From Rozella allomycis CSF55 (lineage: Eukaryota; Rozellomycota), in the NCBI GenBank assembly GCA_000442015.1, contig KE560523.1:44216-108215 (forward strand): DNA of 64,000 bases. The letters are read 5' to 3'. Shown in pieces: positions 22,331-33,300 of the stretch. Position numbers and translations under genes: made by a program. A model generated the notes under the pieces. That model was not told the DNA's origin. It saw only the letters and a program-made list of their open reading frames with translations, and did not search any database. The first letter of the stretch is position 1, and each line of letters opens with the position of its first letter.

Positions 22331-23103
22331 CTATTCACGTTCTTCTTTTGGATAATATGATTGTTGTTCAAGCTCGTCTAGTTCATCCCACCTGCTTTTA
22401 ATCATTTTTCTTATTTGAACCGCCTTGGCAGCTGGGTATTCCTCCTCCAATAGTTTTCCAGTTATTTTCACAAAGTTTCTGTAGGATTTTTGTTTCCAAA
22501 ACTTAGGAACGCCTTCCAACAGGGTAGAATTATTACTTTTCGGTGCTGTTAGATTGAAGCTAGAAAGGTCTGATTCGACCTTTAATGCTTCATAATCTGA
22601 GTCAATATCAATAAAATTGCCAATAAAGTCAGATTCTGAAGATACACCATCACTGTGACTTTCATGAGAATATTGGGATTCACTCATTAATTTAAAGCTA
22701 CTTTCGCTTAATTCATTTTCATTTATTTCATTTCCTTCCGAATTCAGCGGCAACGTTTGATCAAAATAATCAGAGTCCTCTTGCTCCAATATTTTTAAAA
22801 CAAATTTATATTTTGAAGGCAACAATTCAATATACTCACCATTCTTGATAATATATCTCTTTCCCTTTTCCATAATTTGATCCATAAAATGAGATGGATT
22901 CAAACCAAGTGTTTCAATATAACAAGATTCATTATTCCAAAATATGCACACTTTAATAAAGATCACGGCTAAAAATTACCTTGCTTTCGAGAAACGTTTG
23001 GATCAGATATTCCTAATAAGTTTGATCTTCCCAAAAAATACGGAGTTTCTTTAGGTATATCATAATCTTCATCTTTATAGGTTACTTTGACTGTTGATAA
23101 CAT
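22331..23103 (-). CDS. FHA-domain protein with C-terminal HMG-box-like segment
   Basis: 247 residues after one 29-nt intron. Residues 1-100 resemble the FHA domains of the PNK/aprataxin/APLF type: FLGRSNLLGISDPNVSRKQV, where the R, the S-R and the following N-E-S would bind phosphothreonine. The middle is acidic and Ser/Glu-rich. Residues about 190-240 (WKQKSYRNFVKITGKLLEEEYPAAKAVQIRKMIKSRWDELDELEQQSYY) have the spacing of an HMG box. PNK/aprataxin-like FHA domains usually bind XRCC1/XRCC4, so a DNA repair role is plausible. No known protein with this layout comes to mind. It is divergent from NAA40. Confidence 0.75.
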
Positions 23104-23142
23104 TTCAAAGTGCAACCATGAAATTCCAAAAAAATATTTTGT

Positions 23143-23711
23143 ATGATAAGAATTGAATTTTCTGATAATCCTAATGAAGAATTAAAATCATGGATGATAA
23201 ACTTGATCGAAGAAAATGCCAGAGGTGACTATGAAACCTCTGAAGAAGGCTGGGATCGGGACAAAAAACTGAGAGAAATAAGTCACCCGGAAGCCAAATA
23301 TTTATATGTTTACCATTCAGATAATGCCATATTACCGATTGGATTCTCACATTACAGAATTGAAGATGAGGAAAGGTTAAAAGGGGGGACAAGAAAGGTT
23401 TTGTACATGTAAATCATACCATCTTAACATCATATAGTTACGAAATTCATTTCATGGCGCAATATACAGGGAAAGGATTCGGGTCAACATTGATGGAGAA
23501 TTTAGAACAACTGGGTAGCCAAAATGGAGTCTCCGATTTAATGCTAACAGTCTTTAAGAGAAATAATTATGCTCTATCATTTTACAAAAAACGAGGGTAA
23601 GGATAATCAAATCATGAAATCAGATTTATTAAAGATGAGCTGTCACCTGAAGATAAATCATACATGATTTTATCCAAACCTATGCGAAGAAGAAGAATCA
23701 AATATATCTAA
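23143..23711 (+). CDS. NAA40: N-alpha-acetyltransferase 40 (NatD, histone H4/H2A)
   Basis: NatD acetylates the N-terminal serine of histones H4 and H2A. 170 residues from two 27-29-nt introns. The GNAT domain shows SEEGWDRDKKLREI, LPIGFSHYRIE, the acetyl-CoA loop GKGFGSTLMENLEQL (Q/RxxGxG/A type), and LMLTVFKRNNYALSFYKKRGF. The W-x-D and SHYR blocks are those that distinguish NAA40 from other GNATs. The ATG at 23143 gives a slightly short N-terminus; an upstream ATG at 23119 in another frame was not used. It ends with a basic RRRRIKYI tail. Confidence 0.9.
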
Positions 23712-23776
23712 ACATTGGTTGGCGTGATCGAAATAAATTTGGACATTAAACTTAGCCACTGTTTCAAAATTTCAAA

Positions 23777-24165
23777 ATGTAAAGATATCTAGTTTCCCAA
23801 AGTAGGAACTCTTATCCCAACGGAAACACTTCAACTTCCAAAACAGAAACCGTTAAAGCCCAAATAAATGAAGTTGTTGGCATTATGCAGCAAAATATAC
23901 AAAAAGTAGCAGAAAGAGGAGAAAACTTGAGCTCACTCACCGCAAAAACAGGTTAGTTTTATGTGCTTGCATTATTCTAGATCATTTACAAGCCAGCTCG
24001 CTACAATTTAATCGTACTGCAACACGGGTTCGAAAAAACCTTTGGTGGCAACAATTTAGACTAAAATTAATAATATCTGCAATTATCTTCATTATAATTC
24101 TTGTGATTATAGCCACTTTGTTGCCAGCTAATCAAAATCATGAAGCCAAGGAAATTGGAGAATAG
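23777..24165 (+). CDS. R-SNARE (synaptobrevin/Snc-like), paralogue 1, start codon split by an intron
   Basis: 110-residue tail-anchored v-SNARE for fusion of secretory vesicles. The SNARE motif has the zero-layer arginine at residue 38 (VAERGENLSSL). A WW-containing juxtamembrane segment and a 20-residue hydrophobic anchor (IISAIIFIIILVIIATLL) follow, then a short polar tail. The start codon appears to be assembled by splicing: A-T at 23777-23778, a 27-nt GT-AG intron at 23779-23805, then G at 23806, giving MNSYPNGN. Unspliced RNA would read ATG TAA. A second 29-nt intron splits the SNARE motif. Exons sum to 333 nt. The paralogue at 25809 has the same arrangement. Confidence 0.88.
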
Positions 24166-24284
24166 AAATTTGAAAAAGGAAATCGTTACTTTATTTATTA
24201 TTTTACTCAAGACTCAATAAATTTTTTATTAAGCGTTAATTCATTTTTCTAACAATCATTCTTGTGGCTCAGTCAAAAAAAGAA

Positions 24285-25085
24285 ATGCCCAAGTCAAAAC
24301 GTTCAAAGTCTGGTAATCACTTGCTTAAATCACTAAAAAGTTGTGTTAACCCAAACAAAGAAAAAAGGGAATGACAACAAGATAAATCTTATAGAAGAAG
24401 TACGTTTAATCTTTGTTTTTGAAAAAGGTTCGCAAATGCATAGATGAATATCCTATAATCTATCTCATAAAAGTGAAAAATATGAGAAATCAATATTTGA
24501 AAGAAGTTAGAACCGACTGGAAAGGATCCAGGTAAATTTGACATTTATTATGGAAAGATTTTTCTTTGGCAAGAACAGGGTCATGGCCAAGGCTTTGGGA
24601 ACTACAGAAGATGAAGCTATTCACGAAAATTTACATATTTTAGCGAATGTAATAACTTTTTATTTTATCAAGACTAGAAATTGACTGGTGATGTTGGTCT
24701 ATTATTTTCGTCCACTAAACCAGAAGAGGCGAAGAACTATTTTGAAGGCAAAACTGAAACTGATTATGCAAGAACTGGGCAGATCGCTACTGAAACTGTT
24801 GTTTTGCCATCAGGTCCAGTTTTGATAGCGGGTGATGCGTTCCCCCATTCGATGGAGCCTCAACTTAAGTCCCTTGGAGTTACATCTTCCCTTAAAAATG
24901 GTATTTTAATTTCATTTTTTTAATTAGGTGTTGTTATTAATGAGTGCGATTATACAATTTGTAAGGAAGGAGATGTTTTGACCTCATCTCAAGCTAGATT
25001 ATTGAAAATGTTTTGTATTCCAATGTCTGAATTTCGTGTAGATGTTTTGGGTTACTATTCTGAAGGAAAATACTATGATTTATAA
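24285..25085 (+). CDS. MRT4: Ribosome assembly factor Mrt4 (MRTO4)
   Basis: Paralogue of ribosomal stalk protein P0 that holds its rRNA site during pre-60S assembly in the nucleolus and nucleus. Starts [10 protein letters not shown], the invariant Mrt4 N-terminus. Diagnostic blocks follow: [41 protein letters not shown] and [10 protein letters not shown]. The insert [15 protein letters not shown] and the end [14 protein letters not shown] also match. 220 residues after five introns of 26-29 nt, with frame kept throughout. Mrt4 lacks the acidic P0 tail, as seen here. The stop overlaps an AATAAA. Confidence 0.96.
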
Positions 25086-25160
25086 ATAAATGCATTTAAA
25101 CATTTAAACGTTCTGGAGTTCTTTCCTGTTCTGTTTGGCCACTGCGCCTCGCTTTCAAAA

Positions 25161-25688
25161 ATGTCACAAGATCATACAAGAGCACCATGGTAATTTAGTT
25201 TCCTCAATTGTTCATAATAGCCCATGGAGAATACTTGAAGATTTTGGAGGTGCATTTAGTATGGGTGTCGTTGGTAGTGGAATTTGGAATTTTGCAAGTG
25301 GTTTTATGAATGCCCCAAAAGTATTGCAAACTCTAAATAGTTTACAAAGGGAAAAAGATTAGCAGGGAGTCTAAATGCGATGAAAACACATGCCCCAATT
25401 AGAGGGGGCCAGTTCGCCGCATGGGGAGGTCTTTATTCTGCCTTTGATTGTACATTAATGCAAATACGTGGAAAAGAAGATCCTTGGAACGCAATCATGA
25501 GCGGGGCTTTAGCAGGAGGCGTTATTCAAGCCAGAAAAGGTTGGTCTGCTATATTGGTTTCTGCTTTCGCTGGAGGCCTGATTTTGGGAGTTATCGAAGG
25601 GGTAGGAATAGCGATTAATCGGGCAATGTCTGGAATGCATGCGCCTGTTGCTCCAATGCTTCCAGAAACAGCCCACGCTACAGCATAA
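25161..25688 (+). CDS. TIM17: Mitochondrial import translocase subunit Tim17
   Basis: Channel-associated subunit of the TIM23 complex in the inner membrane. 156 residues: [25 protein letters not shown], then KTHAPIRGGQFAAWGGLYSAFDCTL and RGKEDPWNAIMSGALAGG, with four glycine-rich transmembrane helices (GxxxG-type spacing). The N-terminal acidic residues D4 and E16/D17-like positions that gate preproteins are kept, as is the disulphide-type cysteine pair (Cys in APCPW and in DCTL). Two introns of 31 and 26 nt. The C-terminal tail has a short Pro/Ala/Met-rich extension. Confidence 0.96.
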
Positions 25689-25808
25689 AACATTGTGACG
25701 TCCTTTTTTCATATGTGTAATAAATAATTGTTCTTGATTTTTTTAATTACATTAAGCCCGCGCAGAATAGTAAACATTGGTAGTTAAGAGCTTAAGATAT
25801 TTCCAAAA

Positions 25809-26229
25809 ATGTAATCATTTCAATTCGTTCACAAAAGGCCACCAACACCCGCAAAACAACAAGGAAATACAGAGAATGCCAAAACTACGCAAGTCAAACA
25901 ACAAGTCGATGAGGTGGTAGGAATAATGCAAAACAACATTCAACTTGTCATGGACAGAGGAGAGCAATTAGAATCCCTTCAAACAAAAACTGGTAATTAA
26001 ATGGATGTTATCTTCAGAAGACAATCTACAACAAGGTGCGCTTCAATTTAAAAAGGGTGCCAATAACTTGAGGAAGCAAATGTGGTGGAAGAATATGAAG
26101 TTAAATTTAATAATTGCCACGATAGTTATTATAGTATTAGCATTAATAATATGTAACTGAATTAATTCTAGAAAATTAGTCTTTGCGATTCCCAAAGATA
26201 ACACTAGTTCAGGAAATACTAATAAATAG
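25809..26229 (+). CDS. R-SNARE (synaptobrevin/Snc-like), paralogue 2, start codon split by an intron
   Basis: 112-residue v-SNARE, closely related to the gene 2 kb upstream. It starts MPPTPAKQQGN; the core VDEVVGIMQNNIQLVMDRGEQLESL holds the zero-layer Arg41, followed by MWWKNMKLNLIIATIVIIVLALII as anchor. The start codon is again A-T (25809-25810), a 27-nt intron (25811-25837) and G (25838). Unspliced RNA reads ATG TAA. Two more introns (28 and 27 nt) follow; the last one is optional, since reading on from LII would end after CN. With all three removed the sum is 339 nt, in frame. Probably acts in exocytosis with SEC4 and the exocyst. Confidence 0.86.
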
Positions 26230-26362
26230 GAAATAAACATAGTTTTCATTTTTACGTCCAATTTCTCAAAGTTCCATTTATTGCGTTCGGTTTAAAGGGA
26301 AATATTTGGCCTACATTACTTTAATTATCGTTAATATTTTTCGAACCACGATGCTTCTAAAT

Positions 26363-26629
26363 TTAAAGATTAGATTTATCTGTTACTATACGATTAAATA
26401 AGAATTTTCGCCTAAAATGAAAATAGAGTGATAATTACCTTTCAGCTGCTTTTTTGTTCCTCAGTTGAGGCGTATCTAAAGAATTTAATGCTTTAAATCT
26501 ATCCAAAAATAGGCCATCATTAGAAAACACATTTTTAACAGCTTCTTTCTTCATAAAAGGTTTAGCCACAATCGATGCTAAAAGCCTATCAAAAAGCTTG
26601 ATATTCGACAAATATATAGTGGATGATAA
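26363..26629 (-). CDS. Small hypothetical protein (start unresolved)
   Basis: An open frame on the minus strand reads IKLFDRLLASIVAKPFMKKEAV, then SNDGLFLDRFKALN. Past a 27-nt GT-AG intron it continues RRKFLFNRIVTDKSNL to TAA at 26363-26365. Composition and the well-placed intron support a real gene. No ATG is seen before the MKKEAV methionine (26554), so the true start is either there or in an unseen 5' exon overlapping the divergent gene at 26651. Family unknown. Confidence 0.4.
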
Positions 26630-26650
26630 AAAAGTCTAATTGTTTTTTCA

Positions 26651-27035
26651 ATGGTTAATTTGGAGGAAAAAAGAGTTGAATTCATTCAAGATTTAATATC
26701 CGCCTGTTCGAAGGCTGCTGGTGCGTGTGCAGTAAGAATCATAAAATTTCATAGACATATGGTGTGTTCTCAAAGGGCTACAGAACAGGGCATAGGATGC
26801 TGGGCACAGTGCAGGGCTTCAGCAGGTAATTGTGTCAACTGTGGACCATTTAGAATTGCTTAAATGCACAATGGAGTTAATAGCTGTTAAGGATCCCTTG
26901 CTAGATGAGTTAAGGCCTATAGTTTATAAGGCTTTGCAAAGATCGGCAGATTATTGTATTAAGGTACATGCAATCAATCATTTTAAAAAAGCACGACAAT
27001 TGGCATTGTCAGCTATGCGCAAAAGAATCTCTTAA
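26651..27035 (+). CDS. Small cysteine-rich helical protein, hypothetical
   Basis: 118 residues with one 28-nt intron near codon 61. Seven cysteines, most in the first half (ACSKAAGACA, VCSQRA, GCWAQC, LKC, YCIK), alternate with helix-forming stretches. The pattern is loosely like four-helix cysteine-rich metal-binding proteins, but not a CX9C or CHCH repeat. It ends in a basic helix (ARQLALSAMRKR). No signal peptide or membrane segment. Not recognised; a metal-binding role would be a guess. Confidence 0.6.
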
Positions 27036-27118
27036 TGCGATTAATTATTTGAAGCAGTTGTGATGAATAAATGATATTTTTTTCGATTATGTAAGTTAAA
27101 ATTCGAAATTTCCTTTGT

Positions 27119-27677
27119 ATGAGTTTTGTTCCACCGTTAAACTTTGCCCAAGTATTACCAGGTGTTTATAGATCTGGCTATCCCAATAAGAGAAATCACG
27201 GGTTTTTAAAGAAGTTAAAACTAAAATCAATTTTGTATAATTTGCAAAGATAATTCATTCAGATATCTATGTCCAGATAGTTATACCAAAGACAACGAAG
27301 TATTTGTTAATGAAGAGGGTATAAGATTTTTTCATTGCCAGTTAACTGGAAACAAGGTAAAGATGGTAAAAGATCCATTTGCGAGGAACCATTTGTTGAG
27401 ATTGACAGAAATGATATAACAAAAGCGTTAAGCATAATTTTGGACACGGAAAACCTCCCCATCTTGGTTCATTGTAATAAGGGAAAGGTATCGTTTTCCA
27501 TTTTGTGAAAAGTAGCACAGAGTTGGATGCGTCGTGGCAGCTCTTAGGAAAATTCATGGATGGTCTTTGACAAGTATATTTGATGAGTATGAACGATTTG
27601 CTGGTGCCAAAGTGAGAATTGCGGATCTTGAATTCATTGAACTTTTTGTGCCAAATCTAACGTCCTTAACGCATTAA
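27119..27677 (+). CDS. SIW14-type atypical dual-specificity phosphatase (PFA-DSP)
   Basis: Plant- and fungal-type phosphatase family; yeast Siw14 cleaves the 5-beta phosphate of inositol pyrophosphates. 157 residues. Family start FVPPLNFAQVLPGVYRSGYPNKRNHGFLKKL, then LKSILYLCPD, and the catalytic loop VHCNKGKHRVG (CX5R, with the cysteine nucleophile and arginine). It ends WSLTSIFDEYERFAGAKVRIADLEFIELF. Three introns (28, 29, 28 nt); the last splits the codon right after the loop lysine. All catalytic residues are kept. Confidence 0.95.
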
Positions 27678-27775
27678 TAAAATAAATGTAATTTAAAATT
27701 AAAACATGTTTAATTATTTTTTCTCTTTATTCGGTTAAAATAGTCGGTTGACCCTGGCCTTAAAACTAGAAAAAG

Positions 27776-29217
27776 ATGGCAGACAACACAGACGAACAAA
27801 ACATTGAAATGTGGAAAATTCGGAAGCTAATAAAAAATCTGAATGACGCTAAAGGGTAAGTCAAAGTTTTTAGGCAATAGGATAGTGCAGGAACTTCTAT
27901 GATATCTTTGATATTACCACCCAAGGATCAAGTTTCTAGAGCTCAAAAGATGTTGACTGATGAATATGGGACAGCATCTAATATTAAAAGTAGAGTGAAT
28001 AGACAGTCAGTGTTATCTGCCATTACATCTGTGCAACAGAGATTGAAATTGTACAAAAATGGTAATATTATGTATATGAAATAAGCAAAGTACCAACCAA
28101 TGGCCTTGTTCTTTATTGTGGAACTGTTTTAACTGAGGACGGAAAAGAAAAGAAAGTTTCTATAGATTTTGAACCGTTCAAGCCCATTAATACATCCTTG
28201 TATCTTTGCGACAATAAGTTTCACACTGAGCCATTAAGCGAGTTGTTAGAATCTGATGCTAAATTTGGGTTTATCGTCATGGACGGTAACGGTGTGTTGT
28301 TTGGAGCTCTGACTGGAAACACAAGAGAAGTTATTCACCGTTTACAAATTGATTTACCAAAAAAGCACGGTAAGAACATTTAATGAAATATAAAAGGTCG
28401 TGGTGGTCAATCTGCACTTCGTTTTGCACGTTTGAGAACAGAAAAGAGAGCCAACTACGTTAGAAAGGTTGCGGAATTAGCAACGCAATTTTTCATTACC
28501 AATGATCGACCAAATGTTGCAGGGTTAGTTCTTGCTGGTTCTGCAGATTTTAAAACCGACTTGAAAAAATCTGATTTGTTTGATCAAAGATTGCAACCAA
28601 AAGTTGTCGCAATAGTCGATGTTCAATATGGAGGTGAGGATGGATTCAACCAAGCCATTAATCTCTCTCAGGAAGTTCTCAGCAATGTGAAATTTATCAA
28701 AGAAAAGAAATTATTGGAACAATTTTTTGAATTGATTTCTCAAGGACAACCATTGATTTCTTATGGGCTGAGCGATACTTATAAAGTAAAACATGTTTTT
28801 CCTTTTAAAAAGGCATTGGAAATGGGCGCAGTGGAAACTTTAATTGTTTGGGAAAATCTTGATATAATGCGCGTCACTTTAAGAAATAGTCAACTTGGAA
28901 CTGAAAAGGTTGTTCATTTAACGAAAGAACAAGAATTGGTTCGCGAGAACTTTATGGAAAATGGTCAAGAGTTGGATGTTGTTGACCGTGTTTTGTTTGT
29001 TGAATGGTTGACCCAGTCGGAAGAAGGCCAACCTGCAAATTACAAACAATTCGGTGCTACTCTTCAATTCGTATCAGACAAATCTCAGTACGGTTCTCAG
29101 TTCGTCAAGGGCTTCTCTGGAGTCGGCGCCATTTTACGCTACAGTGTTGATTTTATGAATTTACAAGATCAAGGAGACTTTTTAGAAGATGATGATGATT
29201 ATGATGATTACTACTAA
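27776..29217 (+). CDS. SUP45: Peptide chain release factor eRF1 (SUP45)
   Basis: Recognises all three stop codons in the ribosomal A site and triggers peptide release. Starts [22 protein letters not shown]. Stop-recognition motifs NIKS ([12 protein letters not shown]) and YxCxxxF (YLCDNKF) are standard, and the catalytic GGQ is in [14 protein letters not shown]. The C-domain ends in a strongly acidic tail (DDDDYDDYY) that binds eRF3. Three introns of 30, 29 and 27 nt; spliced length about 451 residues, slightly over the usual 437. Normal motifs agree with use of the universal code here. Confidence 0.97.
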
Positions 29218-29441
29218 TTTATTTTAATAAATCTGCAATTCTTTTGTCTTTCTGCTTCGCCACATATGTCTTTTGTTTTGCCTTTCTCATCATATCGTTC
29301 TCTGATTGCGGATATTAAATTTTCTCTAGCACCTTCTGAATCTTTTCTTAAAAAATATTCACAGTAAATTTTATTCTGCCCTATCAAAGTATAAATACGG
29401 GCACTCTGAATGCAATTTTTAGTCAACAATTGCGAGCACAT
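29214..29441 (-). CDS. Small hypothetical protein overlapping the eRF1 stop
   Basis: 75 codons on the minus strand, beginning [22 protein letters not shown] and rich in Lys/Glu/Cys toward the end. Its last bases overlap the SUP45 stop codon by 4 bp. Composition (regular hydrophobic spacing, charged helix [21 protein letters not shown]) looks coding. A partial likeness to LYR-motif or ESCRT-type helices is too weak to name. It could also be spurious. Confidence 0.4.
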   Translation of the reverse strand: MCSQLLTKNCIQSARIYTLIGQNKIYCEYFLRKDSEGARENLISAIRERYDEKGKTKDICGEAERQKNCRFIKIN

Positions 29442-29531
29442 GTCTTAAAAACATTTCATTTACACAAAAGGAAAAGTCACCAATATTATAACTTGTAAAA
29501 AAATACATTTAATATCTATTATGATGCTCAA

Positions 29532-30240
29532 ATAATACACATAAGGAATATATCGTTTCACTTGCCGAGAAGATACAGTTACCGCCATGCGTCTTAGCTC
29601 GATTAATACTAGCAACTCATATTGATATAACAGAAGAAGCATTAACAGAAAAAGCTAAAAAGAAAAAGGTGACAAACTGGCTGCGTGAAATGTCTAATTT
29701 TGAGCCATTGTGGCTAAAAGAACAGATAATGCATTGTCTAAATGTAGACAAAATGTTTTCTCCAGATGGAGATCTTATTCGATCAAATGTTGGAGAACTT
29801 GGAGAAAACATTCTAACGAACATTTTAGAACACAAAGGAATACCTTTTCATAGTACAATTATCAACATTTCATTCATTTAGCGGAAGATGAATTAAGAGA
29901 ACTAAATTTTCACAAAACTCCAGATGTTAGACTAGAAATTCCTATTGGTATGTATTTAATTTTAGACTAATAAAGCTGTAAAAGGCAGAATTGTACATTG
30001 GATTGAGAGTAAAGCACTGTTCGGTGACTATTATCATCATAAGAAATACGATGAAGCACAATACTCTAGTTATTACAACAGGTATTTCACGTCAATTTAG
30101 AAATAAGCAGATATGGTCCAGGTTTAGTGATTTATTGGGCAGGTTACATTAAGGAGCTGGAAGAGTGCCAAGATTTCCTTGTCCTTCACGACTTTCCGCG
30201 AGACGAAGATATTGAAGTGATTAAATCACCTTTTCTATAA
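29532..30240 (+). CDS. CDIN1-like (C15orf41) predicted nuclease
   Basis: Homologue of human CDAN1-interacting nuclease 1, a PD-(D/E)xK-like protein that works with codanin-1 and ASF1. Readable blocks: EYIVSLAEKIQLPPCVLARLIL, then NVGELGENILTNILEHKGIPFHTEDELRELNFHKTPD. The core follows: IAVKGRIVHWIESKALFGD ... NRYGPGLVIYWAGYIKEL. In the nuclease fold the acidic D (TPD) and ESK (HWIESK) are the catalytic positions, and both are kept. Introns of 29, 28 and 26 nt join these. The 5' end is unresolved: no in-frame ATG precedes EYIVSLAEK. About 80 residues of the human N-terminus are missing or diverged. Confidence 0.8.
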
Positions 30241-30319
30241 ATTAAATAAATATAATGCGTGAATATTGTTTTAAAAACTATTCGAATTGATTTTGAAATT
30301 GTCAAAATATTTTTATCGG

Positions 30320-33300
30320 ATGTTCCATCTTAAGAATATTCTAGGTGAGCCAAGTAAAGAGAAAATCGACATTGATATTGTAATAATAATTAATAATATT
30401 AAAAGGCTGCTTTACTAGAGCTCGAAGAAGACAAACCACGTCCTGAAATTATGTTACCGGATTATGATTACAGCAGAATCCCGGAATACCAACCAAACTT
30501 ACCAGAGCTTTTTCAGTGTATTCCAGAGTTTATTGATTACGAGTTTGAGTTGCAGAGAAATATGAAAACGCTAAAGATAGAAGGCATTGGAATAAAGAAC
30601 AATCAAACGCTAGAAACAAGCAAGAATTCGACATTGATGACTAGAATACCCGATAGACTTGATTCAAGCACTATAAGAGGCAAAGCAACGAATGTACCAT
30701 TTATGCCTGGCGGAATGGAAGATGATATTAAAGAGAGACAAAATGATGTGGATGAGGAAGAAAACTTTGATTGGGAAGAATTTAAGAAGGAGATTGAAAG
30801 AAGTGGATTAAAAACAATTGCACCTGGGCTTGATAGGGGATTGATGGTTGATGGGATTAAAAGGAAGAACGAGTTTGAGTTGTTTGACGAAATTGTTAAT
30901 GAAGAATTTGATGAGAATAACAATGAGAAAGAAGGAGATTCCAATGTACAGGATGAGAATGAAACGAGTGAAGAGATTGACTCTTTTGTTCAGAATGTAG
31001 AGCTAATGCAGAGCAATAAAGAGAATAAGAATGAGAGACAGAATTGGGCGCACATGATTGATGTGACGACTGAGTTTATAAATTTTAATGAACTTGTACC
31101 TGAATTGGCCCATCAATTTCCATTTGAATTGGATACATTTCAAAAGCATGCTGTTTATCATTTAGAAAAGAATGAATCAGTGTTTGTAGCTGCGCATACT
31201 TCAGCTGGAAAGACGGTTGTTGCTGATTATGCGATAGCCCTGGCAATGAAGCATATGACAAAGTAAGCAAATTTCAGGAGATGAAATAGATGTATTTACA
31301 CGTCACCTATTAAAGCGTTGAGCAATCAAAAGTATAGAGATTTTAAAGAAACATTTGAAGATGTAGGACTGCTCACTGGGGATGTTCAAATTAAACCGGA
31401 GGCTGCATGTTTGGTGATGACTACAGAAATTCTAAGATCGATGCTTTACAGAGGTGCAGATTTGATAAGAGATGTAGAATTTGTGATATTTGATGAAGTC
31501 CATTATGTGAATGATGCAGAAAGAGGCGTTGTGTGGGAAGAAGTTATAATTATGCTTCCATCTCATGTGAATTTAATTTTGTTGTCTGCAACTGTTCCAA
31601 ATACATTTGAATTTGCCAATTGGGTTGGAAGAACAAAGCAGAAAGACATTTACGTGATTAGCACATTGAAGCGACCAGTTCCATTAGAGCATTACTTATA
31701 CGCACAAGGCCAATTGCATAAAATAGTTGACAGCAATCGAACATTTCAACCAAGAGGATACAAAGAAGCGTCTGAAGTAAAGAAGAAGAAAGATGATCGC
31801 TTTGGAAAAGTTTCTTGGAATGGAATTTCAATGCTTTTAAAAAAGAAGAATTTGCTCCCTTGTGTCATGTTTACTTTTTCAAAGAAGAGATGCGAAGAGA
31901 ATGCAGACTCTTTGGGAAACATGGATTTGAATACTTCAACTGAAAAATCAGCCGTTCACATTTTTGTTGAAAAATCATTTCAAAGATTAAAAGGAACCGA
32001 TAGGGAACTTCCTCAAATTCAAAGAATGAGAGATTTGCTTTCCAGAGGCATAGCTGTTCATCATGGTGGTCTTTTGCCAATTGTCAAGGAAGTAATTTTA
32101 AACTTAATCATTGAATAGTGCGTTGAGATTTTGTTTCAAAGAGGTCTTGTTAAGATTTTGTTTGCTACTGAAACATTTGCTATGGGAGTTAACATGCCGG
32201 CTAGAACGGTAGTTTACACTAGCATTAGAAAGCATGATGGAACAGGATTTCGTGATCTTTTGCCTGGAGAATATACTCAAATGAGTGGAAGAGCTGGAAG
32301 AAGAGGATTGGATGCCACCGGGACTGTTATAATTGCTTGCGGTGATCAAGTTCCCTTTGTAATAAAAATTGTCATTAAAAATAGGAAAATACACTTAGGC
32401 AAATGATTTTAGGTCTTCCAACGCGACTTGAGAGTCAGTTTAGGTTAACTTACAATATGATGCTTTGTCTATTACGAATAGAATCATTGAGGGTTGAAGA
32501 CATGATCAAGAAATCATTCTCTGAAAATTCTGCTCAACTAGCTCTACCAGAACAACATAATAAATTGAAAAAAGTATTTGATTTCTATCATTGTTAACTA
32601 GGGAGCTGAAAAGTTAGAAAATATGGATTCCCTGTCTTGTGGTATTTGTAACATTGATATTGAAACACTATATGAATATAATACGCTCGCTCTCAATAAC
32701 ATGCATGAAATTTTGGCTGCTCTTTTATCAAGAAAAGGAATAAATTGGTTCATTTCCACAGGAAGAGTGATCATCATAAATAATGCCCTCTTTAGAAATT
32801 GTCCAGCAGTTGTTTTTAAAATAAACTCCAAACAAGGCGCCAAAACTACTTTCACTTGTCTTGCTATCAAAGAATCCCGAGCTGATAGATTATCTGGTGA
32901 GCTCTTGCCAGCTCCTATTTCATACATTTGCATTCCTGAACAATCAAAACTTACCTTTGAAGTGCTTAACGATGTCTCCTATATGGAAATTGTTCAAGTC
33001 ACAAGTGAAAAATTGGCGGTATAATTTGTTTCACTTTGCTAAATTAAGATTGAATTCGATGTCAACTCGCCTAGAGTATCTCCAAGAGATTTGAATGAAA
33101 CAGCAATTAATTTACTTACCCTTGTCAACAAAAATCGCTCAGGTATAAAATGTGGCAAAGTGTGACAGGTTTCAGGGATAATCAAATTGATAAGACATTT
33201 ATTGAAGTTAAAGAAAAGGACATGCAAAGAAAAGTTTTATTAAAGAAAATGAAAGATTTGAAATGTATGGCTTGTCCTGATTTAAATGAACATGTAACAA

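Noticed and set aside
27776-29217. Idea of stop codon reassignment
   Set aside because: TAA, TAG and TGA all end well-supported genes, and eRF1 keeps NIKS and YxCxxxF.
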